From Rhizobium leucaenae USDA 9039 (GTDB lineage Bacteria > Pseudomonadota > Alphaproteobacteria > Rhizobiales > Rhizobiaceae): a DNA stretch of 64,000 nucleotides. Of the stretch, positions 7,464-16,825 are shown piece by piece (position 1 is the first letter of the stretch; each line of letters begins with the position of its first letter). The notes beneath the pieces were generated by a model. The model searched no databases, was not told where the DNA came from, and saw only the letters and a list, made by a program, of their open reading frames with translations. The position numbers and the translations under genes were made by a program. The stretch spans positions 248,001-312,000 of the forward strand of contig NZ_AUFB01000003.1 of the NCBI RefSeq assembly GCF_000426285.1, read 5' to 3'.

Positions 7464-8711
7464 ATGGACGAAAATAAACGGACGGTCATCGTTGTCGGCG
7501 CCGGCGTTATCGGCGTTGCGATCGCCTTCGAATTGCAGCGACGCGGACGGCAGGTGATGCTCGTGGACAAAGGCGAGCCGGGCAGGGGCGCCTCCTTCGG
7601 CAATATGGCGAGCATCGCGCTCGATTTCGCCGCCAGTTCCGGCCCGTCCACCTGGCGCAAAATTCCCGGTTGGCTGCTGGACCCGGAAGGTCCGGTTTGG
7701 CTCAGGCCCTCCTATGCGCCGAAAATGCTGCCATGGTTCCTGCGTTTCGTCGCTGCCGGTCGGCCTTCCCGGCTGAGGGAGATCGAAGATGCCGGCATGA
7801 GCCTGTCCCGCCACGCACTCGGCGATTTCAGAACGATGCTCGATGCCATCGGTGCGCCGGATCTGATAACGGAAGAGGGCTGTCTGGCCATCTACGAGAC
7901 GGAATCGGAGTTTGCCGGCGATCGCGGCCATATCGAGCTGATGCGGCGCTATGGTTTCGAGCACAGGATTCTCTCCGGCGTGGAAATCCGCGATTACGAG
8001 CCGACGCTGTCGCCAAAAATTGCCAAAGCGGTATTGCTGCCGGACAACAAGTCGATCCGCGAACCTTATCAGCTCGTGCTCAAGCTGCTGGACGCCGCCA
8101 AGGCTCACGGCGCCACCTTCACCTCCGGTGCAGTCCGAACTGTCGAGCGCCAGGCGAATGGCGGCATGGCGGTGCTTCTGGAAGGCGGAAGACGACTGGA
8201 GGCCAATGATGTCGTACTCGCCGCCGGCGTCCCGACGCGCGTCATCGCCTCCGCGCTTGGCGAGCCGATCCCGCTCGAAACCGAGCGCGGCTATCACACG
8301 CAGATCATGAAGCCCGGCATTGCCATGCGCTATTCGATCATCTGGCCGCATCGAGCCTTCATGGTAACCCCGACAGCCGGAGGCATTCGCGTGGGCGGCA
8401 ATGTCGAATTGGCCGGCCTTGACGCGGCCCCCGATTTCCGTCGACCGCGCATCCTCGTCCGCCACGCCCAGCGGGCGCTGCCGGGCCTGCAGGTGGAAGA
8501 CGCCAAGGACTGGATGGGCCATCGCCCGGCGCTGCCCGACACAATCCCGATCATCTCCCCATCCTCGCGCATTTCCGGCGTCTGGTACGCCACCGGCCAT
8601 GGTCATCTGGGTCTGACCTTTTCGGCGACGACAGCAAGGTTGATGGCCGATATGATGAGCGGCGTCACGCCTGAGGTTGACATGACCCCGTTCCGTATCA
8701 ATCGCTATTAG
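7464..8711 (+). CDS. FAD-dependent D-amino acid dehydrogenase-type oxidoreductase
   Basis: The protein has 415 residues and is of the DadA/DAO type. I start it at ATG 7464 so that the FAD dinucleotide-binding motif VIVVGAGVIGVAIAFELQRRG lies at residues 8-28; a longer in-frame extension exists but has no ribosome site. The C-terminus holds GHRPALPDTIP and ATGHGHLGLTF, the second FAD-contact region of this family. The next gene, 34 bases away, is a proline-racemase-family enzyme, so the pair probably works in hydroxyproline or proline breakdown: the second enzyme gives the D-isomer and this one oxidises it at the inner membrane. The substrate is inferred from context. Confidence 0.85.
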   Translation: MDENKRTVIVVGAGVIGVAIAFELQRRGRQVMLVDKGEPGRGASFGNMASIALDFAASSGPSTWRKIPGWLLDPEGPVWLRPSYAPKMLPWFLRFVAAGRPSRLREIEDAGMSLSRHALGDFRTMLDAIGAPDLITEEGCLAIYETESEFAGDRGHIELMRRYGFEHRILSGVEIRDYEPTLSPKIAKAVLLPDNKSIREPYQLVLKLLDAAKAHGATFTSGAVRTVERQANGGMAVLLEGGRRLEANDVVLAAGVPTRVIASALGEPIPLETERGYHTQIMKPGIAMRYSIIWPHRAFMVTPTAGGIRVGGNVELAGLDAAPDFRRPRILVRHAQRALPGLQVEDAKDWMGHRPALPDTIPIISPSSRISGVWYATGHGHLGLTFSATTARLMADMMSGVTPEVDMTPFRINRY

Positions 8712-8745
8712 GGCATCACCCGCTACGTCTAATCGGAGTTTAGAC

Positions 8746-9783
8746 ATGAGATGGAAGCGCACGATCCAGTTGTTGGACGTTCATTGCGAAGGTGAAATCG
8801 GAAAGGTCGCGATTGGCGGCGTGCCGAAGATCCCCGGCAATACGATCGCCGAGCAACTGCAATGGTTAAACACCGATCCGAAGGGCGAGGAACTGCGCCG
8901 CTTCCTAGTGCTTGAGCCGCGCGGTGCGCCGATCGGTTCCGTCAACCTGCTGCTGCCGGCCAAGCACCCCGATGCCGATGCCGGCTTCATCATCCTGCAG
9001 CCGGATCAAGCGCATGCGAGCTCCGGCTCCAATTCCATCTGCGTGACGACGGCGCTGCTCGAGTCCGGCATCGTCGAGATGAAGGAGCCGGAAACGGTGG
9101 TGACCCTTGATACCGCCGCCGGCCTGGTGCGGGCGACCGCCACCTGCCGCGACGGCCGTTGCGAAAAGGTGAGGCTCACCATGGTTCCGTCCTTCGTGCA
9201 TGAGCTGGATGTGCAGATCGATACGCCGCATTGGGGCAGGATCAAGCTCGATCTCTGCTATGGCGGCATCTTCTACGCGCTGGTCGATGTGGGCCAGGTC
9301 AATCTGACGATCGAGAAGGCCAACGCCGCATCGCTCGTCCAGGCCGGGATGATCCTGAAGGACCTGATCAACCGCGCGATCCCGGTCGTCCACCCGGAAA
9401 TTCCGGCGATCTCCGGCGTTGCCTATGTCATGTTCCGGGATATCGATGCCGATGGCGCGGTCCGCACCTGCACGACCATGTGGCCCGGCCGCGCCGACCG
9501 TTCGCCCTGCGGCACCGGTAGTTCCGCCAACCTCGCGACGCTGCATGCCCGCGGCAAGGCCAAGGTCGGCGACATCTTCAAATCCCGCTCGATCATCGGC
9601 TCGGAATTCGAGGTCGGCCTCCAGGCGGTGACGGAAGTTGCCGGCAAGCCCGCCATCATCCCCACCATCACCGGCCGCGGCTTCACCTTCGGCCTGAGCC
9701 AGGTGGCGCTCGATCCCTTTGATCCGATGGTGAATGGTTTCGCCATGACGGATGTCTGGGGGCCATCGGCAGGAGATATTTAA
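8746..9783 (+). CDS. Proline racemase family enzyme, Ser/Cys type (hydroxyproline epimerase or dehydratase)
   Basis: The product has 345 residues, the normal family length. The second catalytic residue is present as Cys255 in DRSPCGTGSSA. At the first position the usual CGH is replaced by HASSGSN, putting Ser93 where racemases and 4-hydroxyproline epimerases have Cys. Family members with a non-Cys residue here include trans-3-hydroxy-L-proline dehydratases (Thr/Cys) and bifunctional Ser/Cys enzymes, so simple proline racemase activity is unlikely. It forms an operon with the FAD dehydrogenase upstream, which supports a role in hydroxyproline catabolism. GGAG precedes the ATG. Confidence 0.85.
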   Translation: MRWKRTIQLLDVHCEGEIGKVAIGGVPKIPGNTIAEQLQWLNTDPKGEELRRFLVLEPRGAPIGSVNLLLPAKHPDADAGFIILQPDQAHASSGSNSICVTTALLESGIVEMKEPETVVTLDTAAGLVRATATCRDGRCEKVRLTMVPSFVHELDVQIDTPHWGRIKLDLCYGGIFYALVDVGQVNLTIEKANAASLVQAGMILKDLINRAIPVVHPEIPAISGVAYVMFRDIDADGAVRTCTTMWPGRADRSPCGTGSSANLATLHARGKAKVGDIFKSRSIIGSEFEVGLQAVTEVAGKPAIIPTITGRGFTFGLSQVALDPFDPMVNGFAMTDVWGPSAGDI

Positions 9784-9939
9784 AACCCTCGCGCCAACGG
9801 GGAGAGGGCAGCGCGTAGCGCGGGTGAGGGGGCGTTGCCGGGTAACGTTCAAACGGCAACTGCAGGAAAATACTTATGGTGCATTGCCCCTCAACCTGCC
9901 CTTCGGGCATCCTTCTCCCCCGCTGGGGGAGAAGGTGAG
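9784..9939. repeat. Palindromic intergenic repeat (RIME-like)
   Basis: Two GC-rich mosaic units lie back to back: one near 9784-9830 with CTCGCG/CGGGTGAGGG features, and one at 9890-9935 containing a perfect 11-bp hairpin CCTTCTCCCCC/GGGGGAGAAGG (9911-9935). Such elements are scattered between rhizobial genes. Here they separate convergent transcripts and may act as a terminator. Confidence 0.6.
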
Positions 9940-10371
9940 TTATTTCGGATAGATCACACCCTTGCGCAGAATGATATTTCCATAAAGCCGTGGCTCGCTC
10001 GTCTGCACCAGCGCATGCGCCTGCTTTACCCGCTCGTAGAATTCCGCCGGCAGCAGCGGCACGACCTTGATGTCGGGGACATGCCGTGCGCAAACATCGA
10101 CCATCTCCGCATGCACGGGATCGAGGGCATCGCGGTCCTGTTTGACGGTCGCGCGGAAAATGGCCTGCGGTACGAAATCGTCGATCGGCAATACGCTCAG
10201 CACCGCATCGAGAACCCGGACGACGCCGTGGCCATCGAGGCGGATGAGGCGGCGGGCATGTTCGAGACCCGGATAATTGCCGTCGACGAGGGCGATTTCA
10301 TCGCCGTGTCCCATGGCGCGCAGCGTCGCCAGGAGGTCGGGGCTCAACAGCGGGTCAATGCCCTTCAGCAT
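9940..10371 (-). CDS. fucU: RbsD/FucU family sugar mutarotase
   Basis: The protein has 143 residues and the compact fold of L-fucose mutarotase and D-ribose pyranase, which speed up the anomer interconversion of free sugars in the cytoplasm. The conserved N-terminal segment LRAMGHGDEIALVDGNYP contains the catalytic His and Asp, and the C-terminal LYGNIILRKGVI contains the conserved Tyr and Asn. FucU is the closer subgroup by length. Its ATG overlaps the end of the ROK regulator by 17 bases, so the two are coupled. The context, next to a fructose ABC system, suggests work on fructose or a related ketose. Confidence 0.85.
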   Translation of the reverse strand: MLKGIDPLLSPDLLATLRAMGHGDEIALVDGNYPGLEHARRLIRLDGHGVVRVLDAVLSVLPIDDFVPQAIFRATVKQDRDALDPVHAEMVDVCARHVPDIKVVPLLPAEFYERVKQAHALVQTSEPRLYGNIILRKGVIYPK

Positions 10372-11602
10372 GGTCTATCTCCTTGAAAAGTATGTTTTGG
10401 TCTATGAGGTAGCGCGCGAAGATCGGCAGGCTGGCACCGCCGATGGCACGTGCCTGCGGACCGACCGCGCCTTCGATGATCTCGGGCAGAACGACGCCCT
10501 GCAGGTCGAGATCCGAAGCCGCTTTGATGGTGGCGCGCACGACCCGTTCGCGCACCCAGTCTGGAAAGCCGCCATCGATGATGGCGGCACTGAAATCGAT
10601 GATGGAGGCGGCGGCGACGATCGCCTGCGCCAGCGCCTTGGCCGTATCCTGGATCCAGGTCTCCAACGGCTCGCCGAAATCGATCCAGTTGTCCGCCGAA
10701 TACCAGAGCGGCCGCGGGTCGAAGCCACGGTCCCTCAGCAGATTTTCGAGCACGAAGATCGAAGCGATGTCGAGCAACTGCCGGGTTTCGCCGTTGCGTC
10801 CGCGCACTGGCAGCGGGCCGAGTGCCCCTGCCGTTCCCGTCCGCCCGACAAAGATCGAGGAGTTGAGGACGATGCCGCCCCCGAGGAAGGAGCCGATGAA
10901 GAGATAGACGAAATCCGGATAGCGCGGACCGACGCCGAAGACGAGCTCGGCCCCGCAGGCGCTGGTGGCGTCGTTCTGCAGATAGACGAGGTAGGGTACG
11001 CGGGCTGCGACCTCCGCCTGCAGGTCGAAACCGCGCCAGGCCTCCATCGCTCCATCGGGTGCACCAACTTCTTCCGCCCAGTTCCAGAGTTCGAAAGGGG
11101 CAGCGATGCCAACCCCGGCAAGCCGGCGGCGCTCTTCGCTGCTGAGGCGCGCTTCAAGTTCCCGAATACCGGATGTGACGAAGGACATGATGTCCTGCGG
11201 CAGGGGATAGGGATAGATTTGGTGGAGCTGCATCCGTATGTGCCCTACGAAATCCATCAGCACGAGATCGGCGCTTCGCCGGCCGATCTTGACGCCGAAG
11301 GAGAGCACCGCATCCGGATTGAGCCGCATCGGAATGGAAGGCTGCCCTACGCGCCCGCGCACGGGCTCGCCGCGCGACAGCAGCCCCTCTTTCTCCAGCG
11401 CACGCATGATGACGGAGACCGTCTGCGCCGACAGTCCGCTGCGCCTCGCAATCTCCGCCTTCGACAGGGCGCCGTGACGGCGCACGAGCGACAGCACCAA
11501 CCGTTCGTTGTGCGCGCGCACGCGCACCTGATTCGCACCCCCGCTGGGATCGAGAATCATGGGTGATGATGGCGTATCTGCCGGGTCTTCCAAGGGAGAC
11601 AT
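10355..11602 (-). CDS. frcR: ROK family regulator of the fructose system
   Basis: The product has 415 residues: a winged helix-turn-helix at about residues 40-85 (LSKAEIARRSGLSAQTVSVI) followed by a ROK domain with the Asp-containing LQNDATSACGAELVFGVG and FIGSFLGGGIVLN segments. ROK regulators sense sugars or sugar phosphates. The gene is divergent from frcBCAK, the same arrangement as frcR in Sinorhizobium meliloti, which supports the name. AAGGAG lies seven bases before the ATG. The metal-binding CxCGxxGC cluster of ROK kinases is absent, consistent with a regulator without kinase activity. Confidence 0.85.
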   Translation of the reverse strand: MSPLEDPADTPSSPMILDPSGGANQVRVRAHNERLVLSLVRRHGALSKAEIARRSGLSAQTVSVIMRALEKEGLLSRGEPVRGRVGQPSIPMRLNPDAVLSFGVKIGRRSADLVLMDFVGHIRMQLHQIYPYPLPQDIMSFVTSGIRELEARLSSEERRRLAGVGIAAPFELWNWAEEVGAPDGAMEAWRGFDLQAEVAARVPYLVYLQNDATSACGAELVFGVGPRYPDFVYLFIGSFLGGGIVLNSSIFVGRTGTAGALGPLPVRGRNGETRQLLDIASIFVLENLLRDRGFDPRPLWYSADNWIDFGEPLETWIQDTAKALAQAIVAAASIIDFSAAIIDGGFPDWVRERVVRATIKAASDLDLQGVVLPEIIEGAVGPQARAIGGASLPIFARYLIDQNILFKEIDHAEGH

Positions 11603-11857
11603 TGGCCTGCTCCTTCCATCATGGCCATGCCGTATTGTTCAGCAACATGCCACATCCGATTAATAATTCAATCCGATTTATTTATTGACAGGAGGAAATC
11701 TTTAGGATCAGATATGCGCGTTGGAGGACGTGAGCATGGCCTTGGAGGCGGCCGATCTGGAATAAATCCAAGCAGACATGACACGTCCTAGATCCGGTCT
11801 CACTGCGAGCCGAGACCGCCGGAAGGTTCCGGTCTATTCAAATTTTGGGAGGATTGA
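11603..11857 (+). promoter_or_regulatory. frcR-frcB divergent control region
   Basis: The gap is AT-rich around 11655-11715. It holds a direct repeat ATCCGATT (11654-11661 and 11671-11678), the consensus -35 box TTGACA (11685-11690) and a weak -10 (CAGATA near 11709) on the plus strand. The frcB ribosome site GGGAGGA lies just before 11858. The direct repeat next to the -35 box is a candidate FrcR site; this is inference. Confidence 0.5.
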
Positions 11858-12883
11858 ATGAAGAAATCTGTTGTTTCCGCAGCACTCGCCGCTCTGGCGA
11901 TCGGTGTCGCCTTTGCCGCCCCGGCCAAGGCTGCCGACGTTTCCGCCTGCCTGATCACCAAAACGGACACGAACCCCTTCTTCGTCAAGATGAAGGAAGG
12001 CGCTACCGCCAAGGCCAAGGAACTCGGCGTGACGCTGAAGTCCTATGCCGGCAAGATCGATGGCGATAGCGAAAGCCAGGTCGCTGCCGTCGAGAGCTGC
12101 ATCGCCGAAGGCGCAAAGGGCATTCTGATCGCCGCTTCCGATACCAAGGGCATCGTTCCGACGATCAAGAAGGCACGTGACGCGGGCCTCCTGGTCATCG
12201 CGCTCGACACGCCGCTGGATCCGGCCGATGCCGCAGACGCGACTTTCGCAACCGACAATCTTCTCGCCGGCAAGCTGATTGGCGAGTGGGCCAACAAGAC
12301 CCTCGGCGAGAAGGCCAAGGATGCCAAGATCGGCTTCCTTGACCTGACGCCGTCGCAGCCGACCGTCGACGTATTGCGCGACCAGGGCTTCATGATCGGC
12401 TTCGGCATCGACCCGAAGGACCCGAACAAGATCGGCGACGAGACCGATCCGCGCATCGTCGGTCATGACGTCACCAACGGCAACGAAGAAGGCGGCCGCA
12501 AGGCCATGGAAAACCTTCTGCAGAAGGACTCCAGCATCAACGTCATCCACACGATCAACGAGCCGGCCGCTATCGGTGCCTATCAGGCGCTGAAGGCCGT
12601 CGGTCTGGAAAAGCAGGTCCTGATCGTCTCGGTTGACGGCGGTTGCCCGGGCGTCAAGTCGGTTAAGGATGGCGTCATCGGCGCGACCTCGCAGCAATAT
12701 CCGCTGATGATGGCTGCTCTCGGCGTCGAAGCGATCAAGAAGTTCGCCGATACCGGCGAGAAGCCGAAGCCGACCGCAGGCAAGTCCTTCTTCGACACCG
12801 GCGTTTCGCTGGTGACGGACAAGCCGGTTACCGGCCTGAAATCCATCGACACCAAGGAAGGCACAGCGAAGTGCTGGGGCTAA
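11858..12883 (+). CDS. frcB: Fructose ABC transporter, periplasmic binding protein
   Basis: The product has 341 residues with a Sec signal peptide cleaved at APAKA-AD (residue 25). It belongs to the CUT2 (ribose/fructose) binding-protein family: [19 protein letters not shown] at the mature N-terminus, [13 protein letters not shown] and [10 protein letters not shown] in lobe one, and [17 protein letters not shown] with QQYPLMMA in lobe two. Length, gene order (binding protein, permease, ATPase, kinase) and the divergent ROK gene match frcBCAK of S. meliloti, which imports fructose and also ribose and mannose. Strong hairpins follow the stop codon and may keep this mRNA more abundant than the distal part. 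Confidence 0.9.
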   Translation: MKKSVVSAALAALAIGVAFAAPAKAADVSACLITKTDTNPFFVKMKEGATAKAKELGVTLKSYAGKIDGDSESQVAAVESCIAEGAKGILIAASDTKGIVPTIKKARDAGLLVIALDTPLDPADAADATFATDNLLAGKLIGEWANKTLGEKAKDAKIGFLDLTPSQPTVDVLRDQGFMIGFGIDPKDPNKIGDETDPRIVGHDVTNGNEEGGRKAMENLLQKDSSINVIHTINEPAAIGAYQALKAVGLEKQVLIVSVDGGCPGVKSVKDGVIGATSQQYPLMMAALGVEAIKKFADTGEKPKPTAGKSFFDTGVSLVTDKPVTGLKSIDTKEGTAKCWG

Positions 12884-12909
12884 GCCCCGTCCTGGGTTTG
12901 GCATGATCC

Positions 12910-13003
12910 AGTCCGAAGACCGTTTCACATCCACTGATGCGGCTCTTCGGTTCGGACTATGCCGTCGCAATACCAACGCCGGCCGGGTTTGAGCCCCGGC
13001 CGG
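12910..13003 (+). other. Intercistronic stem-loops between frcB and frcC
   Basis: Two inverted repeats are present: AGTCCGAA (12910-12917) with TTCGGACT (12951-12958), and a nine-bp stem CCGGCCGGG/CCCGGCCGG (12979-12987/12995-13003). There is no T-run long enough for full termination. Hairpins after a binding-protein gene usually stabilise its mRNA. Confidence 0.6.
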
Positions 13004-13054
13004 TTTCAACCCCGGCGGTTTCCGCGTAGTTCGGCGCGGTTGCGGAGGAAAACA

Positions 13055-14119
13055 ATGACCGGCGCACAGGAATTCGAGCGTGTTCTCGATGGCAGCGACA
13101 AGAACGTCGCCTCGTTCGAGCACCAGGATGTCACTCTTCTCAAACGCACACAGCATTTCTTGCATTCGACACCGGCCGCGGTGCCGTTGATCGTTTTGGT
13201 GGTGGCAATCATCATCTTCGGCATTGCCATCGGCGGCCGCTTCTTCTCCGCCTACACGCTGACGCTCGTTCTGCAGCAGATCGCCATCGTCGGCATTCTC
13301 GGCGCGGCGCAGACATTGGTCATTTTGACCGCCGGCATCGATCTTTCGATCGGCGTGATCATGGTCATTTCCGCTGTCATCATGGGCAATTGCGCCATAA
13401 CCTACGGCCTGCCGACTCCGATTGCCGTTCTTGCCGGCATGCTTGCGGGCGGCGTCTGCGGATTGCTCAACGGTTTCCTCGTCGCCACCATGAAGCTGCC
13501 GCCGTTCATCGTGACGCTCGGCACGTGGAACATCGTCATGGCGACGAATTTCATCTATTCCGCCAACGAGACCATTCGCGACACCGATGTCGACGAACAG
13601 GCTCCGCTCCTGCATGTCTTCGCCATCAGCTTCCGGCTTGGCGGCGCAGTGCTGACCCTTGGCGTCATTGCCATGGTGCTGCTGGTCGTCGGCCTTTGGT
13701 ACGTTCTCAATCACACGGCTTGGGGCCGGCATGTCTACGCTGTCGGCGATGATCCGGAAGCGGCAAAATTGTCGGGTATCCAAACCAAGAAGGTGCTGCT
13801 CGCCGTCTACGGTGTTTCGGGCCTGATCGCGGCGTTTGCCGCCTGGGTTTCGATCGGCCGCAACGGTTCGATCTCGCCCTCCTCGGCCGTGACGGATTTC
13901 AATCTTCAGGCGATCACCGCGACCGTGATCGGCGGTATCTCGCTCTTCGGCGGCCGCGGTTCGATCCTCGGCACGCTGTTCGGCGCGATGATCGTCGGTG
14001 TGGTGTCCATGGGCCTCAACATGCTCGGAGCCGACCCGCAGTGGAAGGTTCTTCTGACAGGCGTGCTGATCATCGGCGCCGTCGCGATCGATCAATGGAT
14101 CAGAAAGGTGTCGGCATGA
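13055..14119 (+). CDS. frcC: Fructose ABC transporter permease
   Basis: The product has 354 residues when started at ATG 13055, preceded by GGAGG; the longer frame into the hairpin region is not used. About ten membrane helices follow a 45-residue cytosolic N-terminus. GIDLSIGVIMVISAV and the coupling region YAVGDDPEAAKLSGI are typical of CUT2 permeases (RbsC family). It is an inner-membrane channel for the sugar delivered by FrcB. Its stop overlaps the frcA start (ATGA), so translation is coupled. Confidence 0.92.
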   Translation: MTGAQEFERVLDGSDKNVASFEHQDVTLLKRTQHFLHSTPAAVPLIVLVVAIIIFGIAIGGRFFSAYTLTLVLQQIAIVGILGAAQTLVILTAGIDLSIGVIMVISAVIMGNCAITYGLPTPIAVLAGMLAGGVCGLLNGFLVATMKLPPFIVTLGTWNIVMATNFIYSANETIRDTDVDEQAPLLHVFAISFRLGGAVLTLGVIAMVLLVVGLWYVLNHTAWGRHVYAVGDDPEAAKLSGIQTKKVLLAVYGVSGLIAAFAAWVSIGRNGSISPSSAVTDFNLQAITATVIGGISLFGGRGSILGTLFGAMIVGVVSMGLNMLGADPQWKVLLTGVLIIGAVAIDQWIRKVSA

Positions 14120-14904
14120 CCACGACTGGCGAACCTCTTCTCACAGCCCGCGGTCTCGTCAAGCGTTACGGACGCGTGACCGCACTCGACAACGCCGATT
14201 TCGACCTCTATCCCGGCGAAATCCTTGCTGTCATCGGCGATAACGGCGCTGGCAAATCCTCGCTCATCAAGGCGATTTCCGGCGCGACCACGCCCGACGA
14301 AGGCGAGATCAGGCTGGAGGGGAAACCCGTCCACTTCAGATCGCCGATGGAAGCGCGCGAAGCCGGTATCGAGACGGTCTATCAGAACCTGGCGCTGTCG
14401 CCGGCGCTTTCGATCGCCGACAATATGTTCCTCGGTCGCGAAATCCGGAAGCCCGGCATTCTCGGCTCCTTGTTCCGCATGCTGGACCGGCCGGCGATGG
14501 AAAAGCGCGCCCGCGACAAGCTCAGCGAACTCGGCCTGATGACGATCCAGAATATCAACCAGGCGGTGGAAACGCTCTCGGGCGGCCAGCGTCAGGGCGT
14601 GGCGGTGGCACGCGCCGCCGCCTTCGGTTCCAAGGTCGTCATCATGGACGAGCCGACGGCCGCCCTTGGCGTCAAGGAAAGCCGCAAGGTGCTGGAGCTT
14701 ATCCTGGACGTCCGCGCCCGCGGCTTGCCGATCGTGTTGATCTCGCACAATATGCCGCATGTCTTCGAGGTGGCGGATCGCATCCATATCCATCGCCTCG
14801 GGCGTCGTCTGACCGTGATCAACCCCAAGGATTATTCCATGTCGGATGCAGTTGCCTTCATGACCGGCGCCAAGGCGCCGCCGGCAGAGACTGTCGCCGC
14901 ATGA
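14116..14904 (+). CDS. frcA: Fructose ABC transporter ATP-binding protein
   Basis: The product has 262 residues with one ABC module: Walker A GDNGAGKSS (about 42-50), signature LSGGQRQGVAVARA, Walker B VVIMDEPTAALG and the switch His in ISHNMPH. Most CUT2 importers use a double-length ATPase of about 500 residues; the single-domain form is a feature of the FrcA branch. It overlaps frcC by four bases and frcK by four bases, so the three products are coupled at translation. Confidence 0.92.
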   Translation: MTTTGEPLLTARGLVKRYGRVTALDNADFDLYPGEILAVIGDNGAGKSSLIKAISGATTPDEGEIRLEGKPVHFRSPMEAREAGIETVYQNLALSPALSIADNMFLGREIRKPGILGSLFRMLDRPAMEKRARDKLSELGLMTIQNINQAVETLSGGQRQGVAVARAAAFGSKVVIMDEPTAALGVKESRKVLELILDVRARGLPIVLISHNMPHVFEVADRIHIHRLGRRLTVINPKDYSMSDAVAFMTGAKAPPAETVAA

Positions 14905-15533
14905 GTTCCGTGCTTGAGGGAATCGCCGACGAGATCATCGGGCGCGCCGCTGGCGCAAAACGGTTTCTCGTCGCGATTGCCGGCCCGCCGGGCGCCGGGA
15001 AATCGACGCTGGCGGACAATATGGCCAAGGCGCTCATAGCCAAGGGCGAGAGCGCCGAGGTCCTGCCGATGGACGGCTTCCATATGGACAATGCCGTGCT
15101 GATCGAAAAGGGTCTGCTGAAGCGCAAGGGCGTTCCCGAAAGTTTCGATGTGCGTGCTTTTCTCGATATCGTCAAGGCGGTGCGCGCAGCCGATCAGGAG
15201 GTGCTGGTGCCGGTTTTCGACCGCTCGCGTGAGATCGCCATCGCCTCGGCCCGCATCGTCTCCCCCGATCACCGTTTCATTGTTATCGAAGGCAACTACC
15301 TGCTCTTCAATCAGGGCAAGTGGGCGGAACTGGAAGGCATGTTCGACTATTCGATCATGCTGGCGCCGCCGATGGAGGTCCTGGAGCAGCGGCTCTGGGA
15401 GCGTTGGCGGGGCTATAAACTCGATGACGAGGCGGCCGGTGCCAAGGTCTACGGCAACGATCTGCCGAACGGCCGGCTGATCCTCGAGAACCGCCGCCCG
15501 GCCGATTTCACCATCGATATCGTGCAGGGCTGA
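14901..15533 (+). CDS. frcK: Kinase-like protein of the fructose operon
   Basis: The product has 210 residues and a P-loop kinase fold related to uridine and pantothenate kinases. Walker A is GPPGAGKST (28-36) and the PMDGFHMDN segment is the typical acceptor-binding loop of that group; a lid region near LWERWRGYK follows. FrcK is required together with FrcBCA in S. meliloti genetic work, but its substrate is not settled. A dedicated fructokinase (frk) exists 5 kb downstream, so FrcK may act on another sugar or nucleoside-like compound. It is the last gene of the operon. Confidence 0.85.
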   Translation: MSSVLEGIADEIIGRAAGAKRFLVAIAGPPGAGKSTLADNMAKALIAKGESAEVLPMDGFHMDNAVLIEKGLLKRKGVPESFDVRAFLDIVKAVRAADQEVLVPVFDRSREIAIASARIVSPDHRFIVIEGNYLLFNQGKWAELEGMFDYSIMLAPPMEVLEQRLWERWRGYKLDDEAAGAKVYGNDLPNGRLILENRRPADFTIDIVQG

Positions 15534-15625
15534 CCCCACACTGTCATTTACACGCCGCCATCGATTGTTTTGCGGTGGCGTATGGTGCTATTCGAAGCGC
15601 GACAACCATTCAGAGGTTCGCGCTC

Positions 15626-16672
15626 ATGCAAAAATTCACCATCCGCCGCCCTGACGATTGGCATCTGCATCTGCGTGACGGCGCCGTGCTGGAAGGCGTG
15701 GTCGGCGACACCTCCAGGCATTTCGCCCGCGCCATCATCATGCCGAACCTGGTGCCGCCGGTCGTCACCACGGCGGATGCAGCCGCCTATCGGGAGCGCA
15801 TCGTGAAGGCATTGCCGGCAGGCGACCGCTTTCAGCCGCTGATGACGCTTTATCTCACGGAGCATACCGATCCCGACGATGTCGAGGAGGGCAAGAAAAG
15901 CGGCCTCATCACTGCGGTCAAACTCTACCCCGCCGGCGCGACTACCAATTCCCATGGTGGCGTGCGGAATATGGACAAGGCGATGCCGGTGCTGGAGCGC
16001 ATGGCCAAGATCGGCCTGCCGCTCTGCGTACATGGCGAGGTGACGTCGCCGGATGTGGATATTTTCGACCGCGAGGCCGTCTTTATCGAAACCGTGCTCG
16101 ATCCGCTGCGTCAGCGCCTGCCGGAACTGAAAGTCACCATGGAGCATGTGACGACATCTGATGGCATCGATTACATCAAGTCGGCAAAGGCCAATCTCGC
16201 CGGCTCGATCACCACCCATCATCTCATCATCAACCGCAACGCCATTCTGGTCGGCGGCATCCGACCGCACTATTACTGCCTGCCGGTCGCCAAGCGCGAA
16301 AGCCACCGCCTGGCGCTGCGCGCGGCCGCCACGAGTGGCGACGCCAGGTTCTTCCTCGGCACCGATTCCGCCCCGCATGTCGATCCGCTGAAGGAATGCG
16401 CCTGCGGCTGTGCCGGCATCTACACCTCGGTCAACACCATGAGCTGCCTGGCGCATGTTTTCGAACAGGAAGGCGCGCTCGACAAACTCGAGGCTTTCAC
16501 TTCTTTGAACGGCCCCGCCTGGTATGGGCTGCCGGTGAACGAGGATCGCATCACGCTGATTCGCCGGGCGGAATCGGTGGCCTTTCCCGACAAGATCGAA
16601 ACGGGAGCAGGCGCCATCACCGTGTTCGATCCGATGTTCCCCTTGCACTGGGATGTTGAGAGCAATCACTGA
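15626..16672 (+). CDS. pyrC: Dihydroorotase, class II
   Basis: The product has 348 residues, as in E. coli PyrC. It closes carbamoyl-aspartate to dihydroorotate in pyrimidine synthesis. Zinc ligands are visible as H13 and H15 (DWHLHLRDG), the carbamylated lysine is K99 ([13 protein letters not shown]), and further ligands lie in LCVHGE and TTHHL, with the catalytic Asp in GTDSAPH. I start it at ATG 15626 with AGAGG ten bases upstream. It is monocistronic; pyrE lies 2.8 kb downstream. Confidence 0.95.
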   Translation: MQKFTIRRPDDWHLHLRDGAVLEGVVGDTSRHFARAIIMPNLVPPVVTTADAAAYRERIVKALPAGDRFQPLMTLYLTEHTDPDDVEEGKKSGLITAVKLYPAGATTNSHGGVRNMDKAMPVLERMAKIGLPLCVHGEVTSPDVDIFDREAVFIETVLDPLRQRLPELKVTMEHVTTSDGIDYIKSAKANLAGSITTHHLIINRNAILVGGIRPHYYCLPVAKRESHRLALRAAATSGDARFFLGTDSAPHVDPLKECACGCAGIYTSVNTMSCLAHVFEQEGALDKLEAFTSLNGPAWYGLPVNEDRITLIRRAESVAFPDKIETGAGAITVFDPMFPLHWDVESNH

Positions 16673-16825
16673 TATTTTTGTTCGGAAACTCTTTTCGTAA
16701 TACCAAAGGCATATTTCATTGAAATACATGATCTTTATCGGATCCCGTAACCAATTTGATACGCCTTGAAGGATAGCGTTATGCCGATCCCCCACGGTGC
16801 GGAATGAAGCCGTCGAAGGAAGAGC

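Noticed and set aside
7458..8762. 434-codon minus frame opposite the FAD dehydrogenase gene
   Set aside because: Antisense shadow without motifs.
11834..14095. 753-codon open frame on the minus strand across frcB and frcC
   Set aside because: It lies antisense to two certain genes and its translation is rich in Arg, Asp and His with no domain. Long antisense frames are usual in GC-rich coding DNA.
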